In this document: piece by piece, positions 35,934 to 44,581 of the stretch | Numbering within the stretch: the stretch's first letter is position 1 | Layout: each line of letters starts with the position of its first letter | Source of the DNA: Bryobacteraceae bacterium | Lineage (GTDB): Bacteria > Acidobacteriota > Terriglobia > Bryobacterales > Bryobacteraceae | Assembly (NCBI GenBank): GCA_947458745.1 | Contig: CANGYQ010000014.1 | Span: forward strand, 1-61,083 | Reading direction: 5' to 3' | Length of the DNA: 61,083 nt | Program-made: the position numbers and the translations under genes | Notes under the pieces: generated by a model | The model's database searches: none | Told to the model about the DNA's origin: nothing | The model's input: the letters and a program-made list of their open reading frames with translations, nothing else

Positions 35934-37164
35934 TGAAGGCAGCATCTATCAAGAGACAGACAGACGCTGGCGCGGGGCGATCAGCTATACCGGGCCGGAC
36001 GGCCGCCGGAGACGAAAGAAGATCAGAGGCGCAACACGTAATGAAGTTGCGCGTGCGATGGTCCAAGCCCAGCACGATATCGCGGTGGGCTTGCCGGTCC
36101 TCAGCATCCGCCGCACGGTGGCCGATTGGCTCAACCACTGGTGCGACGAAATCATCAAGCCCAAAGCCCGCCCAATGACGTACGTGGCGTATCGCAACAT
36201 GCTGGACCGGCATCTGGTGCCGTGTCTGGGTTCGAAGGTACTGGCGAAGTTGACGGCCAGCGACGTACGCGCATTTCTGAATGCCAAGAGCACTGAGACG
36301 TTTACGCGCAAAACCGCCCGCAAGGATCAGCCGAAAACGAAGGTGCTATCGGCCCGAACGGTGAAACACTTCCGCGATGTCCTACGCGCCGCTTTGAACT
36401 GTGCGGTGAAGGATGGGGTGTTGGTCAAGAATGTGGCCGCTCACATGGAGGTGCCGCGCGTTGAACACAAGCAGCAAAGCGTCTGGAGCGCCACCGACGC
36501 CGAGAACTTCATGAAGGCTGTGCAAGGCCACCGGTTCGAAGCTCTATTCTGGCTGGCCGTCGCCACCGGCTTGCGCAAGGGTGAACTTCTCGGGTTAACC
36601 TGGGACGCCATCGACCTGGAAAGGCTAACGATCAAGGTCCGCCAGCAAGTGCAGCGTGTTGGGGGCAAGATTCTCATCTCGCCCCCGAAGACGGAGAAGT
36701 CGCGCCGCGAGATTCACATTCCTCCGTTCCTCCGCCCAATCCTGGAAGCCCACCGGAAACGGCAAGCTCTCGAACGTGATTTTGCGGGCGAGAACTGGAA
36801 GGAACACGGCTTGGTCTTTACTTGGGCCGTGGGCACGCCATTCGATCTGCGCGCGATCAACCGGATTTTCGACAGCCTCATCAAGGTGTCCAAGGTACCG
36901 CGTATCCGGGTGCATGACTTGAGGCACTCCGACGCCACCATCCTGATCCAGAATCGCGTGCCCATTCACACGGTTTCGGACATCCTGGGACATTCGACGC
37001 CCACGGTCACCATCAACGTTTACGCGCATGTCCTGGATGCGATGAGGGTCCAAGCCGCCGACACGATGGAAGCGATTTTTCAGCCCGCCGCAAATCAATT
37101 GGCTCCCAGATTGGCTCCCACCGCAGAAGAAAATGGCGGAACGCCACCGAAGGCCGTTCAATAA
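35911..37164 (+). CDS. Tyrosine-family site-specific integrase
   Basis: 417 residues. The N-terminal arm-binding domain is GSIYQETDRRWRGAISYTG, an AP2-like beta fold; the core-binding domain spans about residues 68-170. The catalytic domain has all active residues: Arg in TGLRKGELLGL, Lys in PPKTEKSRR, HDLRHSDAT (H-x-x-R), His in LGHSTPTVT and the Tyr nucleophile in INVYAHVLDAM. The tail repeats LAP (QLAPRLAP). It ends 30 bp before tRNA-Arg, pointing toward it, and it is the expected enzyme for the 75-bp att repeats. Confidence 0.95.
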   Translation: MAKRRGRDEGSIYQETDRRWRGAISYTGPDGRRRRKKIRGATRNEVARAMVQAQHDIAVGLPVLSIRRTVADWLNHWCDEIIKPKARPMTYVAYRNMLDRHLVPCLGSKVLAKLTASDVRAFLNAKSTETFTRKTARKDQPKTKVLSARTVKHFRDVLRAALNCAVKDGVLVKNVAAHMEVPRVEHKQQSVWSATDAENFMKAVQGHRFEALFWLAVATGLRKGELLGLTWDAIDLERLTIKVRQQVQRVGGKILISPPKTEKSRREIHIPPFLRPILEAHRKRQALERDFAGENWKEHGLVFTWAVGTPFDLRAINRIFDSLIKVSKVPRIRVHDLRHSDATILIQNRVPIHTVSDILGHSTPTVTINVYAHVLDAMRVQAADTMEAIFQPAANQLAPRLAPTAEENGGTPPKAVQ

Positions 37165-37233
37165 GCTATTCTGATTGTGTCGTTTGCAAGGCGTGCGCCC
37201 GTAGCTCAGCCGGATAGAGCATTTGGCTTCGAA
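37159..37233 (+). repeat. Right att repeat: flank plus 5' half of tRNA-Arg
   Basis: The partner of 24818-24892 (72 of 75 identical; the three differences all lie in the first 16 bases). It spans the last two codons of the integrase gene, the spacer and the tRNA up to its anticodon loop. The palindromic TTCGAA inside the paired TTTGG/CCAAA stem is the likely strand-exchange core. Confidence 0.88.
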
Positions 37234-37271
37234 CCAAAGGGTCGGGAGTTCGAATCTCTCCGGGCGCACCA
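37195..37271 (+). tRNA. tRNA-Arg (anticodon TCG)
   Basis: A 77-nt cloverleaf including an encoded CCA. Acceptor GCGCCCG/CGGGCGC, D arm GCTC/GAGC, anticodon stem TTTGG/CCAAA with loop CTTCGAA (anticodon TCG), T arm GGGAG-TTCGAAT-CTCTC, discriminator A. The gene is intact, and its 5' half is duplicated at 24854-24892, marking it as the integration site of the element. Confidence 0.95.
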
Positions 37272-37306
37272 AACTCCGCTCCCAACCCGCGCACTCTCAC
37301 GAACGT

Positions 37307-38647
37307 ATGAAAGACCTTACCCAGGGCTCCGTTGCACGGCATTTGATTGGTTTAGCAGGTTTCCTGGGGGTCAGTATGCTGCTCCAGACGCTTTACTTCC
37401 TGGTCGATCTTTACTTCGTCTCGGCGTTGGGCGGGCCCACTATTGCGGGCGTTGGGTTGGCGGGGAACCTGATGTTTGTCACGCTGGCGCTGACGCAGGT
37501 GTTGGCGGTGGGGACGACGACGTTGATTGCACAGGCGGCCGGACGGAAAGATCAGACGGATGCTCAGGCGATCTTCAATCAATCGTGTTTGCTGTCGCTG
37601 TTGACCGGGCTGGGGGTGTTTAGCCTGGGGACGCTGTTGCAGAAACCCTATGCCCGGGCGCTGAGCGCGGATGAGGCCACGTTCACGGCGGCCGTCCAAT
37701 ACTTGCAGTGGCTGGTGCCAGCGTTCAGCTTACAGTTTCTGATGGTGTCGATCGGCTCCGCGCTGCGGGCCACGGGCATCGCCAAGCCGAGTATGGTGAT
37801 CCAGATGATGACCGTGGGGTTGAATGCCCTATTGGCCCCCGTGCTGATTGCAGGCTGGGGGACGGGTCGTCCGATGGGGGCGGCGGGGGCCGGATTGGCT
37901 ACCTTTGCCGCCGTGTTACTGGGCGTAATTTCATTGAGTATCTACTTTGCCCGCCACAGTAAGTTTGTTCACCTGGAGCCCGCGCAGTGGAAGCCGCGCG
38001 GCCCAGTGCTGAAGCGCCTGACTGCCATTGGTTTGCCGGCCGGTGGGGAGTTTCTGATCATGGCGCTTTATTCCGGGATGGTCTATGCTGTGATCCGGCA
38101 CAAGGGTGCGGATGCCCAAGCGGGGTTTGGCGTGGGTGTGCGGTTGATGCAGTCGATGTTTCTCCCCGTCATGGCGATCAGCATGGCGGCTTCTCCGGTG
38201 GCGGCGCAAAACTTCGGCGCCCGCCGGGCGGACCGCGTCCGGGAGACGTATCGTGTTGCCTGTTGGCTGGCGGCGGCGCTGATGGCCGTGCTGACCGTGT
38301 TGTGTCATCTTTCGCCCGCAACCATGGTCCGCTGGTTCACGCCGGAGGCGGGCGTCATCGCCAATGGTGCGGAGTATTTGCGAATTGTGAGTTGGGGCTT
38401 TCTGGCCTATGGATTGAACGTCGTGGCCTCCAGCATGTTCCAGGCATTGGGCAACACGTGGCCGTCACTGGGCAGTTCCACGCTGCGGCTGATGCTGTTT
38501 GCGCTGGCGGCATTGATGATCTCCCGTGACCCGGCGTTTCCGCTCGCTCACCTATGGATGGCGGGCGCGCTGGCGGGCTGTCTCCAAGCCGGGTTCGCAC
38601 TGTCGTGGCTGAGGCTGGAGTTTCAGAGCAAGCTTGAGTTCAACTAG
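37307..38647 (+). CDS. MATE-family multidrug / Na+ efflux protein
   Basis: 446 residues from ATG 37307; the longer frame runs back into the tRNA. Twelve membrane helices in two halves typical of MATE exporters: PLLLQTLYFLVDLYFVSALG-like start (MLLQTLYFLVDLYFVSALGG), VGTTTLIAQAAGRKD, and the second-half counterpart FLPVMAISMAASPVAAQNFG followed by GARRADRVRETYR. It probably exports cationic drugs or metabolites in exchange for Na+ or H+. It starts 36 bp after the tRNA and may be transcribed with it. Confidence 0.9.
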   Translation: MKDLTQGSVARHLIGLAGFLGVSMLLQTLYFLVDLYFVSALGGPTIAGVGLAGNLMFVTLALTQVLAVGTTTLIAQAAGRKDQTDAQAIFNQSCLLSLLTGLGVFSLGTLLQKPYARALSADEATFTAAVQYLQWLVPAFSLQFLMVSIGSALRATGIAKPSMVIQMMTVGLNALLAPVLIAGWGTGRPMGAAGAGLATFAAVLLGVISLSIYFARHSKFVHLEPAQWKPRGPVLKRLTAIGLPAGGEFLIMALYSGMVYAVIRHKGADAQAGFGVGVRLMQSMFLPVMAISMAASPVAAQNFGARRADRVRETYRVACWLAAALMAVLTVLCHLSPATMVRWFTPEAGVIANGAEYLRIVSWGFLAYGLNVVASSMFQALGNTWPSLGSSTLRLMLFALAALMISRDPAFPLAHLWMAGALAGCLQAGFALSWLRLEFQSKLEFN

Positions 38648-38792
38648 GGTCTATTCACACTCGCCCGGTACCTGATGAGTCGGGATTGCTCTGTGGATTA
38701 GCTCCACGAGAACCCACCACCACCTCAAACCGAAAGGGTCGCCTCGATGCAGACTGCTGCTTTTGGTCGCGGCTCGGTTGGGGTGGTCGCGC

Positions 38793-39125
38793 TTAGGGGC
38801 GGCGGGCGCGGCGGAGGCGGCGTTCTTGTTGGAGGACTTCGCGTTCGTTCAAGCCGAAGGCGTGGCCGACTTCATGGAACACGGTTTCCGCCAACAGTTG
38901 CGCCAAGTGGGCGGGGTTGCGGGCGAGGCGCTGATGCGGACCTTGGTAGATGGTGATCCGGTCTGGCAAGCCGAAGGGCTGGCCGCCTTCGTAGAGGCCC
39001 AGGAGATCGGCTCGGGGCGGCTCCGGTTCAACGATGATGACGATGTTGCGGAGGCGGCGGCGGAAGCGTAGCGGGAGGGCGGCGACGGCTTGTTCGGCGA
39101 GGGCGTCGAAGGCTTGGGGGGACAT
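38793..39125 (-). CDS. Zincin-like metallopeptidase family protein (DUF1025 type)
   Basis: 110 residues, the usual size for this family. N-terminal FDALAEQAVAALPLRFRRRL is followed by IVIIVEPEPP, LLGLYEGGQPF and RITIYQGP, then the zinc motif HEVGHAFGLNE (HExxH with a distal Glu). This is a minimal zincin fold with unproved peptidase activity. Its start lies 5 bp after the stop of the upstream reverse-strand gene, so the two are co-transcribed. Nothing is recognised in 38648-38792. Confidence 0.85.
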   Translation of the reverse strand: MSPQAFDALAEQAVAALPLRFRRRLRNIVIIVEPEPPRADLLGLYEGGQPFGLPDRITIYQGPHQRLARNPAHLAQLLAETVFHEVGHAFGLNEREVLQQERRLRRARRP

Positions 39126-39130
39126 TGGCG

Positions 39131-40186
39131 CTAGGGCTGCTCGAACAGGCGCACGTTGTTTTGCTGGGAGCGGAACAGGTCGGCGATGAAGTGCATGCGC
39201 TCCGGGAACGAGGTCCAGGAGGCGGCGGCGGTTTGGGCCAGCGAATCGGGTGTCGGGTCGATCTGAGTAAGCAGGTCGCGCAAAGCGGCATTGTCGAGAG
39301 TGCGGAGGTTTTCCGGGAAGCCGCCGGGCAAGTCTTTCCCCAGCCGGAGTACCGCGCCGGGCACTTCCAGAACCATCATCTTTTCTGTGATGATCTCCCG
39401 CACCAGCCGCTGCACTTCGGCCAGCAGGGGAGCCAGTGCCTCATGCCAACTGCCGCGCATGAACCAATCGACCAGCAGGCGGCGGAACCAACCGAGCGAG
39501 GGCAGCAGCAGGTCGACCAAACGATTGCTGACCTCCACGCCATCAAGGGCGGAGCCGTCCACGCTGGCCTCAATCTCCGGCTGCAGGCGCGTCTGTTCAT
39601 GAAAGCCGATGGCGGCGTTGGCATAGAACACCAGTTCGCTGCGGAGCTTGCCCGGGGGCGTGTGGAGGGCTTGATAGAGCAAGGGCAGAGCGAGCGTGAG
39701 ATAGGCTTGCCCCTCTGGCGGCGGGCCGGGCTGGAGAGTAGCGGCGAGGTCTTGCACTTGCTGCGGAGTGGGATTGGATTCGAGCAGTTGCAGCAAGCGC
39801 GCAAACTCGGCGCCAATTTCAGAGAAGACTTTGATGTTGCCGCGCGCCACGGCGACGCTGGAGCGTTCAAACGGGTCCAGCTTGAGGACGGCCTCTAGCA
39901 GCAGTTTGGCACCTAACTTCAGTGGGCCCTGGACGAGAGCGCGGACTACGGGTGAAAGACCCAGACGCCGTTCGAGCAGACGGAGCAAGTCTTCTTTGCG
40001 GATGGTCCGGCCAGCCTGCGCGGAGGCCCACACGGCGAAGGCGGGCCAAGTGACGTCATCACCCAGATAGCGGCGGAAGCCTTGCGCCAGCTGATAGTAG
40101 CCGCGGGTGACTTCGTCGTTCCGGGCCACCAAGTCGGTCATCGCCGCGATGCGGGCGACGTCAGCAGGGGTGGGAGTGGAAGGCAT
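39131..40186 (-). CDS. Conserved protein of unknown function
   Basis: 351 residues from ATG 40186 (MPSTPTPADV); a TTG eight codons upstream is possible. The N-terminal part (MTDLVARNDEVTRGYYQLAQ, then WPAFAVWASAQAGRTIRKED) is shared, as far as I recall, with uncharacterised proteins in actinobacteria and other phyla that begin with the same resident-helix pattern. The rest is alpha-helical, with no signal peptide and no clear catalytic motif. It lies between hrpB upstream and the zincin gene downstream on the same strand. Confidence 0.7.
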   Translation of the reverse strand: MPSTPTPADVARIAAMTDLVARNDEVTRGYYQLAQGFRRYLGDDVTWPAFAVWASAQAGRTIRKEDLLRLLERRLGLSPVVRALVQGPLKLGAKLLLEAVLKLDPFERSSVAVARGNIKVFSEIGAEFARLLQLLESNPTPQQVQDLAATLQPGPPPEGQAYLTLALPLLYQALHTPPGKLRSELVFYANAAIGFHEQTRLQPEIEASVDGSALDGVEVSNRLVDLLLPSLGWFRRLLVDWFMRGSWHEALAPLLAEVQRLVREIITEKMMVLEVPGAVLRLGKDLPGGFPENLRTLDNAALRDLLTQIDPTPDSLAQTAAASWTSFPERMHFIADLFRSQQNNVRLFEQP

Positions 40187-40219
40187 GCGTTGCGTTCGAG
40201 TATAGGTCAACCGCAGGCG

Positions 40220-42361
40220 TCATGACTCCACCTGATACGGATCTTCCGGCCATTTGTGGCGCGGGTACTTGCGCATCAGTTCGCGGCGGATGGCGGGATA
40301 GTGACGTTCCCAGAAGCCGGCTAGATCTTGCGTGATCTGCACCGGGCGTTGATTGGGGGCCAGTAGATGCGCCACCAGGGGCCGGCCATTGATCTGTGGC
40401 GATTGGCGCATGCCGAAGAAGTCCTGCATGCGGGAGGAGACCCAGGGCGCTTGTCCGCTGGCGTAGCGGATCTTGGCTTGGCGGCCGGAAGGTAGGCGGA
40501 GATTCAGCGGGGCCGTGGCATCGAGGCCAGGGCGCAGTGGGGCGAGGGAAAGATGCGCGAGGTCGGCAAAGCTGCGGGAGCCCGCGCACAGCTTTCTGAG
40601 TGCGCCTTGCATCTCCTCATCGTCCAGCGGCTTGCCCGCAAACTCGGCGCGGGCCTTGAACTGGGCGAGTTGATCCGGGTCGATAAAACGTTCGAGCCCT
40701 GCTTCGAGGGCCTTCTGGGCCAGCAGCTCTGAGGCGTCGGTGGGGGCGGTGCGTTCTTCGATGATGGCCAGGCGTTCAAATTCCAGACGCTTGACCGCAT
40801 CGACGCGCTCGGCGGCGCGGTTCCATTCCAGTTGCTCGCGTTCAGTGATGCGTTCGGGAAACTCATCGAGCAGCCAGTCCGGCTCAATCGCCGACCATTC
40901 GCGCATCAGGGGCAGGCCACGTTCGCGGCGCTGTTCGATGTCGACGGCGACGATCCAATCGGTGTGCACATCGCGGGCAACGGCCGAGCCGCCACCGGCC
41001 AGCATGAACTCGTCATGGCGGAGACGCTTGGCGACGCGGTCGGGGAAGGCGCGCAAAACGGCTCGGGGCAGGTCGATTTCACCGCGATGGCGGGCGATGT
41101 TCTTGAGCCGCTCATCACCGGCAAGGCGTGCCGCAAAGGCCGCGCCTTCGCGCCCGGCATCTTCCACTAATCGGGCCAGGCGCGGATGCACGGGATAGCG
41201 GGTGAGCTTCTCGTCCGCGTGCAGCAGGTCCAGCAGGCGGGAGGCGGCCTCGAGGGCTTCGGGCGGCGGTGGGTCCAGCCACGGCAACTGCTCCGGCTTC
41301 AGCTTCATGGTGCGCAGGAACAGCAGCGTCGAGGAGGCTTCGCGGCGCATGATCTCGGGCTTGTCCTGGGCCGGGCGGCGGGCGAAGTCCTCGGCCGGGT
41401 AGAGGCGGATGCAGAGGCCGGGGGCGGTACGGGCGGCGCGACCGGCGCGTTGGGTGGCGGAGGCTTGGCTGATGCGCTCGACGTTCAGCGAAGGCAGCCC
41501 GGTCCAGGGATTGTCGCTGGCCACGCGGGCGGTGCCCAGGTCGATGACCGTGGTGACGCCATCGATGGTGATGGAGCTTTCGGCAACGTTCGTCGAAAAG
41601 ATCACCTTGGGGCGTCCGCCGGGGGTTACGGCGCGGTCCTGCTCTTCGGGGGGCAGCTCGCCGTGGAGCGGCAAGGCGATGCGGCCTTGCTGGCGCAGCA
41701 GCGGCTCGCAGGAGTTTATGGCATCGCGGATCTCGCGCAGGCCGGGCAGGAAGACCAGGGCATCGCCCGTTGGCGCGCGGCGCAGCGCGGCTTCAATGGT
41801 GCCCGGTTGATAGACGATCTCCAGCGGGAACAGCTTGCCTTCGCTGCGCAGCACGGGGGCGGCCAGATGCGCGGCCAAGGCTTCGGTAGCCAGCGTGGCG
41901 GACATGACCAGCAAACGCAGATCGGGGCGCCGGGTGCGCTGCAGGTGGAGCAACAAGGCGAGGGCGAGATCGCCATCGAGGTGGCGTTCATGAAACTCAT
42001 CCAGCACCACTGTGCCGACGCCGCGGAGGTCGCGGTCCCGCAGCAGGCGGCGGGTGAGCACGCCTTCGGTGAGGAAGCGGATGCGGGTTTCGGGGCCGCC
42101 GACTTCTTCAAAGCGGACTTGATAGCCCACGGTGCGGCCCACCGGTTCGCCTAGTTCTTGCGCCACGCGGCGGGCGGCCATGCGGGCGGCGATGCGGCGG
42201 GGTTCCAGCACCAGCACTTCGCCTGGAAGAGCGAGCAACGCTGGGGGGATGCGCGTGGTCTTGCCGGCGCCGGGCGGCGCTTCCAGCACCAGATTGGGAG
42301 TTTTCTGGAGCGAGGCCACGATGGCGGGGACCAGCGGATCAATGGGGAGTCGAGGCGTCAC
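40220..42361 (-). CDS. hrpB: ATP-dependent RNA helicase HrpB (DEAH type)
   Basis: About 713 residues. Helicase motifs in order: APPGAGKTTRIP (Walker A), LEPRRIAARMAARRV (Ia), DEFHER (II), VMSATL (III), FSTNVAESSITIDGV (V), QRAGRAARTAPG (VI). A C-terminal HrpB domain follows (LNLRLPSGRQAKIRYASGQA, PWVSSRMQDFFGM, PQINGRPLVAHLLAPNQRPV). It is somewhat shorter than typical HrpB (about 800). The start is uncertain: GTG 42361 (VTPRLPIDPLV) is given; ATG 42379 would overlap the start codon of the divergent aminotransferase. Role in RNA metabolism; not essential in known hosts. Confidence 0.88.
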   Translation of the reverse strand: MTPRLPIDPLVPAIVASLQKTPNLVLEAPPGAGKTTRIPPALLALPGEVLVLEPRRIAARMAARRVAQELGEPVGRTVGYQVRFEEVGGPETRIRFLTEGVLTRRLLRDRDLRGVGTVVLDEFHERHLDGDLALALLLHLQRTRRPDLRLLVMSATLATEALAAHLAAPVLRSEGKLFPLEIVYQPGTIEAALRRAPTGDALVFLPGLREIRDAINSCEPLLRQQGRIALPLHGELPPEEQDRAVTPGGRPKVIFSTNVAESSITIDGVTTVIDLGTARVASDNPWTGLPSLNVERISQASATQRAGRAARTAPGLCIRLYPAEDFARRPAQDKPEIMRREASSTLLFLRTMKLKPEQLPWLDPPPPEALEAASRLLDLLHADEKLTRYPVHPRLARLVEDAGREGAAFAARLAGDERLKNIARHRGEIDLPRAVLRAFPDRVAKRLRHDEFMLAGGGSAVARDVHTDWIVAVDIEQRRERGLPLMREWSAIEPDWLLDEFPERITEREQLEWNRAAERVDAVKRLEFERLAIIEERTAPTDASELLAQKALEAGLERFIDPDQLAQFKARAEFAGKPLDDEEMQGALRKLCAGSRSFADLAHLSLAPLRPGLDATAPLNLRLPSGRQAKIRYASGQAPWVSSRMQDFFGMRQSPQINGRPLVAHLLAPNQRPVQITQDLAGFWERHYPAIRRELMRKYPRHKWPEDPYQVES

Positions 42362-42377
42362 GTAAACTATAAGAACC

Positions 42378-43556
42378 ATGAAAGCACTCAACCCCCCGCG
42401 CCGTCTTCTGTACGGCCCGGGTCCGAGCCAAGTCGCGCCGCGTGTCTATGAGGCCATGGCCAAGCCGATTGTCGGCCACCTAGACGCGTTTTTCTTCGAA
42501 GTATGCAGCGAAATCCGAGCTGGTTTGCAGGCCGCCTATGGCACCGCAAATCCGTTCACGCTAGCAATTTCGGCTACCGGGTCGGGCGGCATGGAAACGG
42601 CCGTCGCGAATTTTGTCGAGCCCGGTTCCAAGTTCGTGGTTTTTGCCAACGGCTTTTTCTGTGACCGCTTGACCGAGATGGGCAAGCGTCACGGGGCCAC
42701 CGTGGTCCGCTGCGAGAAGCCCTGGGGTGAAACGTTCACCGACGAGGAAGCTCGCGAGGTGATCCTGCGCGAGAAGCCGAACACGATTGCCTTTGTGCAT
42801 GCGGAAACTTCAGCCGGTGCGCTGAATTCGGGTTATGCCATCTGCGCGGCCGCTCGGGAAGTTGGCGCGCTGGTGATCGCTGACTGCGTGACGTCGCTGG
42901 GTGCGATGCCGATCAACATCGATGAGATGGGCGTGGACGTGGCGTATTCGTGCTCCCAGAAGGGCATGTCCTGCCCCCCCGGCTTGAGCCCGATGACGGT
43001 ATCGCCGCGCGCTCTGGAATGGCTGAAGACTCGCCAGAGCCCCAAGGATACCTGGTACTTCGATCTTTCGCTGCTGGCCGACTACTTTGAGGGTGCCCGG
43101 CGTTATCACCACACGGCGCCGATCACCAGCTTCTATGCTTTGTACGAAGCGCTGCAGTCGATCGAAGAAGAAGGGTTGCAGAACCGCTTTGACCGTCACC
43201 ATCGCAACCACCTGGCATTTGTCGCCGGCGTCGAAGCGATGGGCTTGACCATGCATGTGGCAGAAGGCCACCGGCTGTGGACGCTGAACACGCCGCGGGT
43301 TCCGGAAGGCATTGACGATCTGAAGGTGCGGCAGCGCTTGATGGCGCAGCACGGCATTGAGATCGCGGGCGGCTTTGGTCCGTTGGCCGGGAAAGTATTC
43401 CGCATTGGCTTGATGGGCGTGCTGTCCACGGAAGCCGATGTGTTGTTCCTGCTGGAAGCGTTCCAGGCCGCGCTGGAGGCGGAAGGTTTCGTTTCCAAGG
43501 GCAGCGGCGTGGAAGCGGCTCGGGCGGTGTACGCGGAAGCGGCCGTCGCGGCGTAG
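42378..43556 (+). CDS. Class V aminotransferase (alanine/serine-glyoxylate type)
   Basis: 392 residues. Fold-type I PLP enzyme of the AGXT/SgaA group: LYGPGPSQVAPRVYEAM at the start, ATGSGGMETAVANFVEPGSK for the cofactor phosphate, VIADCVTSLGAMPINIDEMG with the PLP-ring Asp, and the Schiff-base Lys in AYSCSQKGMSCPPG. It transfers amino groups between glyoxylate and alanine or serine. It is divergent from hrpB; the two start codons are at most 16 bp apart and may overlap. Followed by a strong shared terminator. Confidence 0.92.
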   Translation: MKALNPPRRLLYGPGPSQVAPRVYEAMAKPIVGHLDAFFFEVCSEIRAGLQAAYGTANPFTLAISATGSGGMETAVANFVEPGSKFVVFANGFFCDRLTEMGKRHGATVVRCEKPWGETFTDEEAREVILREKPNTIAFVHAETSAGALNSGYAICAAAREVGALVIADCVTSLGAMPINIDEMGVDVAYSCSQKGMSCPPGLSPMTVSPRALEWLKTRQSPKDTWYFDLSLLADYFEGARRYHHTAPITSFYALYEALQSIEEEGLQNRFDRHHRNHLAFVAGVEAMGLTMHVAEGHRLWTLNTPRVPEGIDDLKVRQRLMAQHGIEIAGGFGPLAGKVFRIGLMGVLSTEADVLFLLEAFQAALEAEGFVSKGSGVEAARAVYAEAAVAA

Positions 43557-43581
43557 TTCGGGCAATTAGCCATACAAAAGG

Positions 43582-43628
43582 AAAGGCCCCGGGTAAGCTG
43601 AACTGAATCAGCTAGCCCGGGGCCTTTT
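43582..43628. terminator. Bidirectional rho-independent terminator
   Basis: AAAGGCCCCGGG pairs with CCCGGGGCCTTT, extended by an inner pairing of TAAGCTG with CAGCTAG, around an 8-nt loop and followed by TTTTT. On the other strand A-runs become T-runs, so it can serve both convergent genes (aminotransferase and CHRD protein). Confidence 0.92.
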
Positions 43629-43644
43629 TGTTGTCTTTGAGCCG

Positions 43645-44223
43645 TTAGACCGTCTTGCGGCGGAGCGCGACCAGACCGGCCAACGCCAAGCCAGCGATGG
43701 CGAAGGTGGCCGGTTCCGGCGTGGGCGTCAGGAAGCCGCGAATCTCGCCGCCGGGGAAGGTATTGGTGTGGACGTTGAGGTAAGCCTTGCCGGCCGCGGC
43801 GCCCGCGAGCAGTGCCGCTTCCGAAGCGCTGACCGATCCGTTGGCCGTAACAAACCCAGCACGGTAGGTGGAGGCCAACGTCAGATCATAGGTCTTTGAA
43901 AAGGAGCCGGACTTCACGGCCGATGGGAAGCCGATGAACGACGGAGTCTGGGTGGCCACGCTGGCGGTGCCGGCGCCCGCGACGCCGGTGCAGCAGTGGA
44001 CGTGCGCGGCGGTGGTGTCGCCGATCAGACCGCTGAAGGTGAACGAGATGTACATCGTATGGGCGACGGCGTCAAAGATCACGAAGCCGGAGCCCGTTGC
44101 GGGCGATGCGTTTGCTGGCGACTCATTGGCGCCGCTTAGGGTAACGGAGTAAGCGATGGGCCCAGCAACCAAGCTCGGGGTCGCGGCCAAAGCCGCGCAG
44201 AAAGCCAGCGTAGACAATTTCAT
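43645..44223 (-). CDS. Exported CHRD-domain protein with PEP-CTERM signal
   Basis: 192 residues. ATG 44223 is preceded by GGAGAGAAC. Signal peptide (LAFCAALAATPSLVAG); a CHRD domain (YSVTLSGANESPANASPATG, FSGLIGDTTAAHVHC, YLNVHTNTFPGGEIRGFL), a beta-fold known from secreted bacterial proteins and chordin; then a C-terminal PEP-CTERM tag: TPEPATF, helix AIAGLALAGLVAL, RRKTV. It is the second PEP-CTERM protein in the window and is expected to be cell-envelope sorted. Confidence 0.92.
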   Translation of the reverse strand: MKLSTLAFCAALAATPSLVAGPIAYSVTLSGANESPANASPATGSGFVIFDAVAHTMYISFTFSGLIGDTTAAHVHCCTGVAGAGTASVATQTPSFIGFPSAVKSGSFSKTYDLTLASTYRAGFVTANGSVSASEAALLAGAAAGKAYLNVHTNTFPGGEIRGFLTPTPEPATFAIAGLALAGLVALRRKTV

Positions 44224-44321
44224 GTTCTCTCCAGAAGCAAATTTCGGACTGGTTGGATAATGTCACGAGCGAGCGGCAAAGGCAATAGAAGTAAAGCAGG
44301 CGTAATATGTCCGCTTTCGGG

Positions 44322-44570
44322 CTAACTCGGATTGGCGGGAGTGGGCGGCTGATCTAGCTCATCCGCAAGAGCTTGGAATCCGCCGTGCCGTGCCCAACCG
44401 GCGGGTGTGGCGTGCCAGTTGCGGTCTGGCAAATCAAGAAGTGCGCCGTGGGCCACGAGTAGGCGGGCGGCCTCCTGGCCGGATCGGCTAGTCCGGCTCG
44501 CTCTCGCAACCCCTGCCGGCGCACGGACTCGCCACCGGCGTGCAGGTGCGGCATATACTGCCATCAGCAC
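44322..44570 (-). pseudogene. Ankyrin-repeat C-terminal fragment
   Basis: Up to 82 codons; the recognisable part is QEAARLLVAHGALLDLPDRN followed by ATPAGWARHGG, the end of an ankyrin-repeat array. The upstream 30 codons do not look like ankyrin and there is no room for a full gene before the divergent neighbour at 44582, so this is probably a truncated relic. Confidence 0.35.
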
Positions 44571-44581
44571 CCCATTGACTC

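Larger units (their letters stand above)
24893..37233 (+). mobile_element. Integrative element in tRNA-Arg(TCG), carrying a SulP/Dab module
   Basis: 12.3 kb bounded by the 75-bp direct repeats, with a tyrosine integrase gene reading out toward the intact tRNA gene at the right end. Order: Uma2 remnant, histidine kinase, response regulator, porin (reverse strand), SulP, DabA, two NuoL-like subunits, small Cys-rich protein, integrase. Excision between the repeats would rejoin an intact tRNA gene. The left repeat copy also includes integrase-side flank, which suggests that an earlier related element sat in the same site. Mobility is inferred; no excision evidence is available. Confidence 0.7.
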
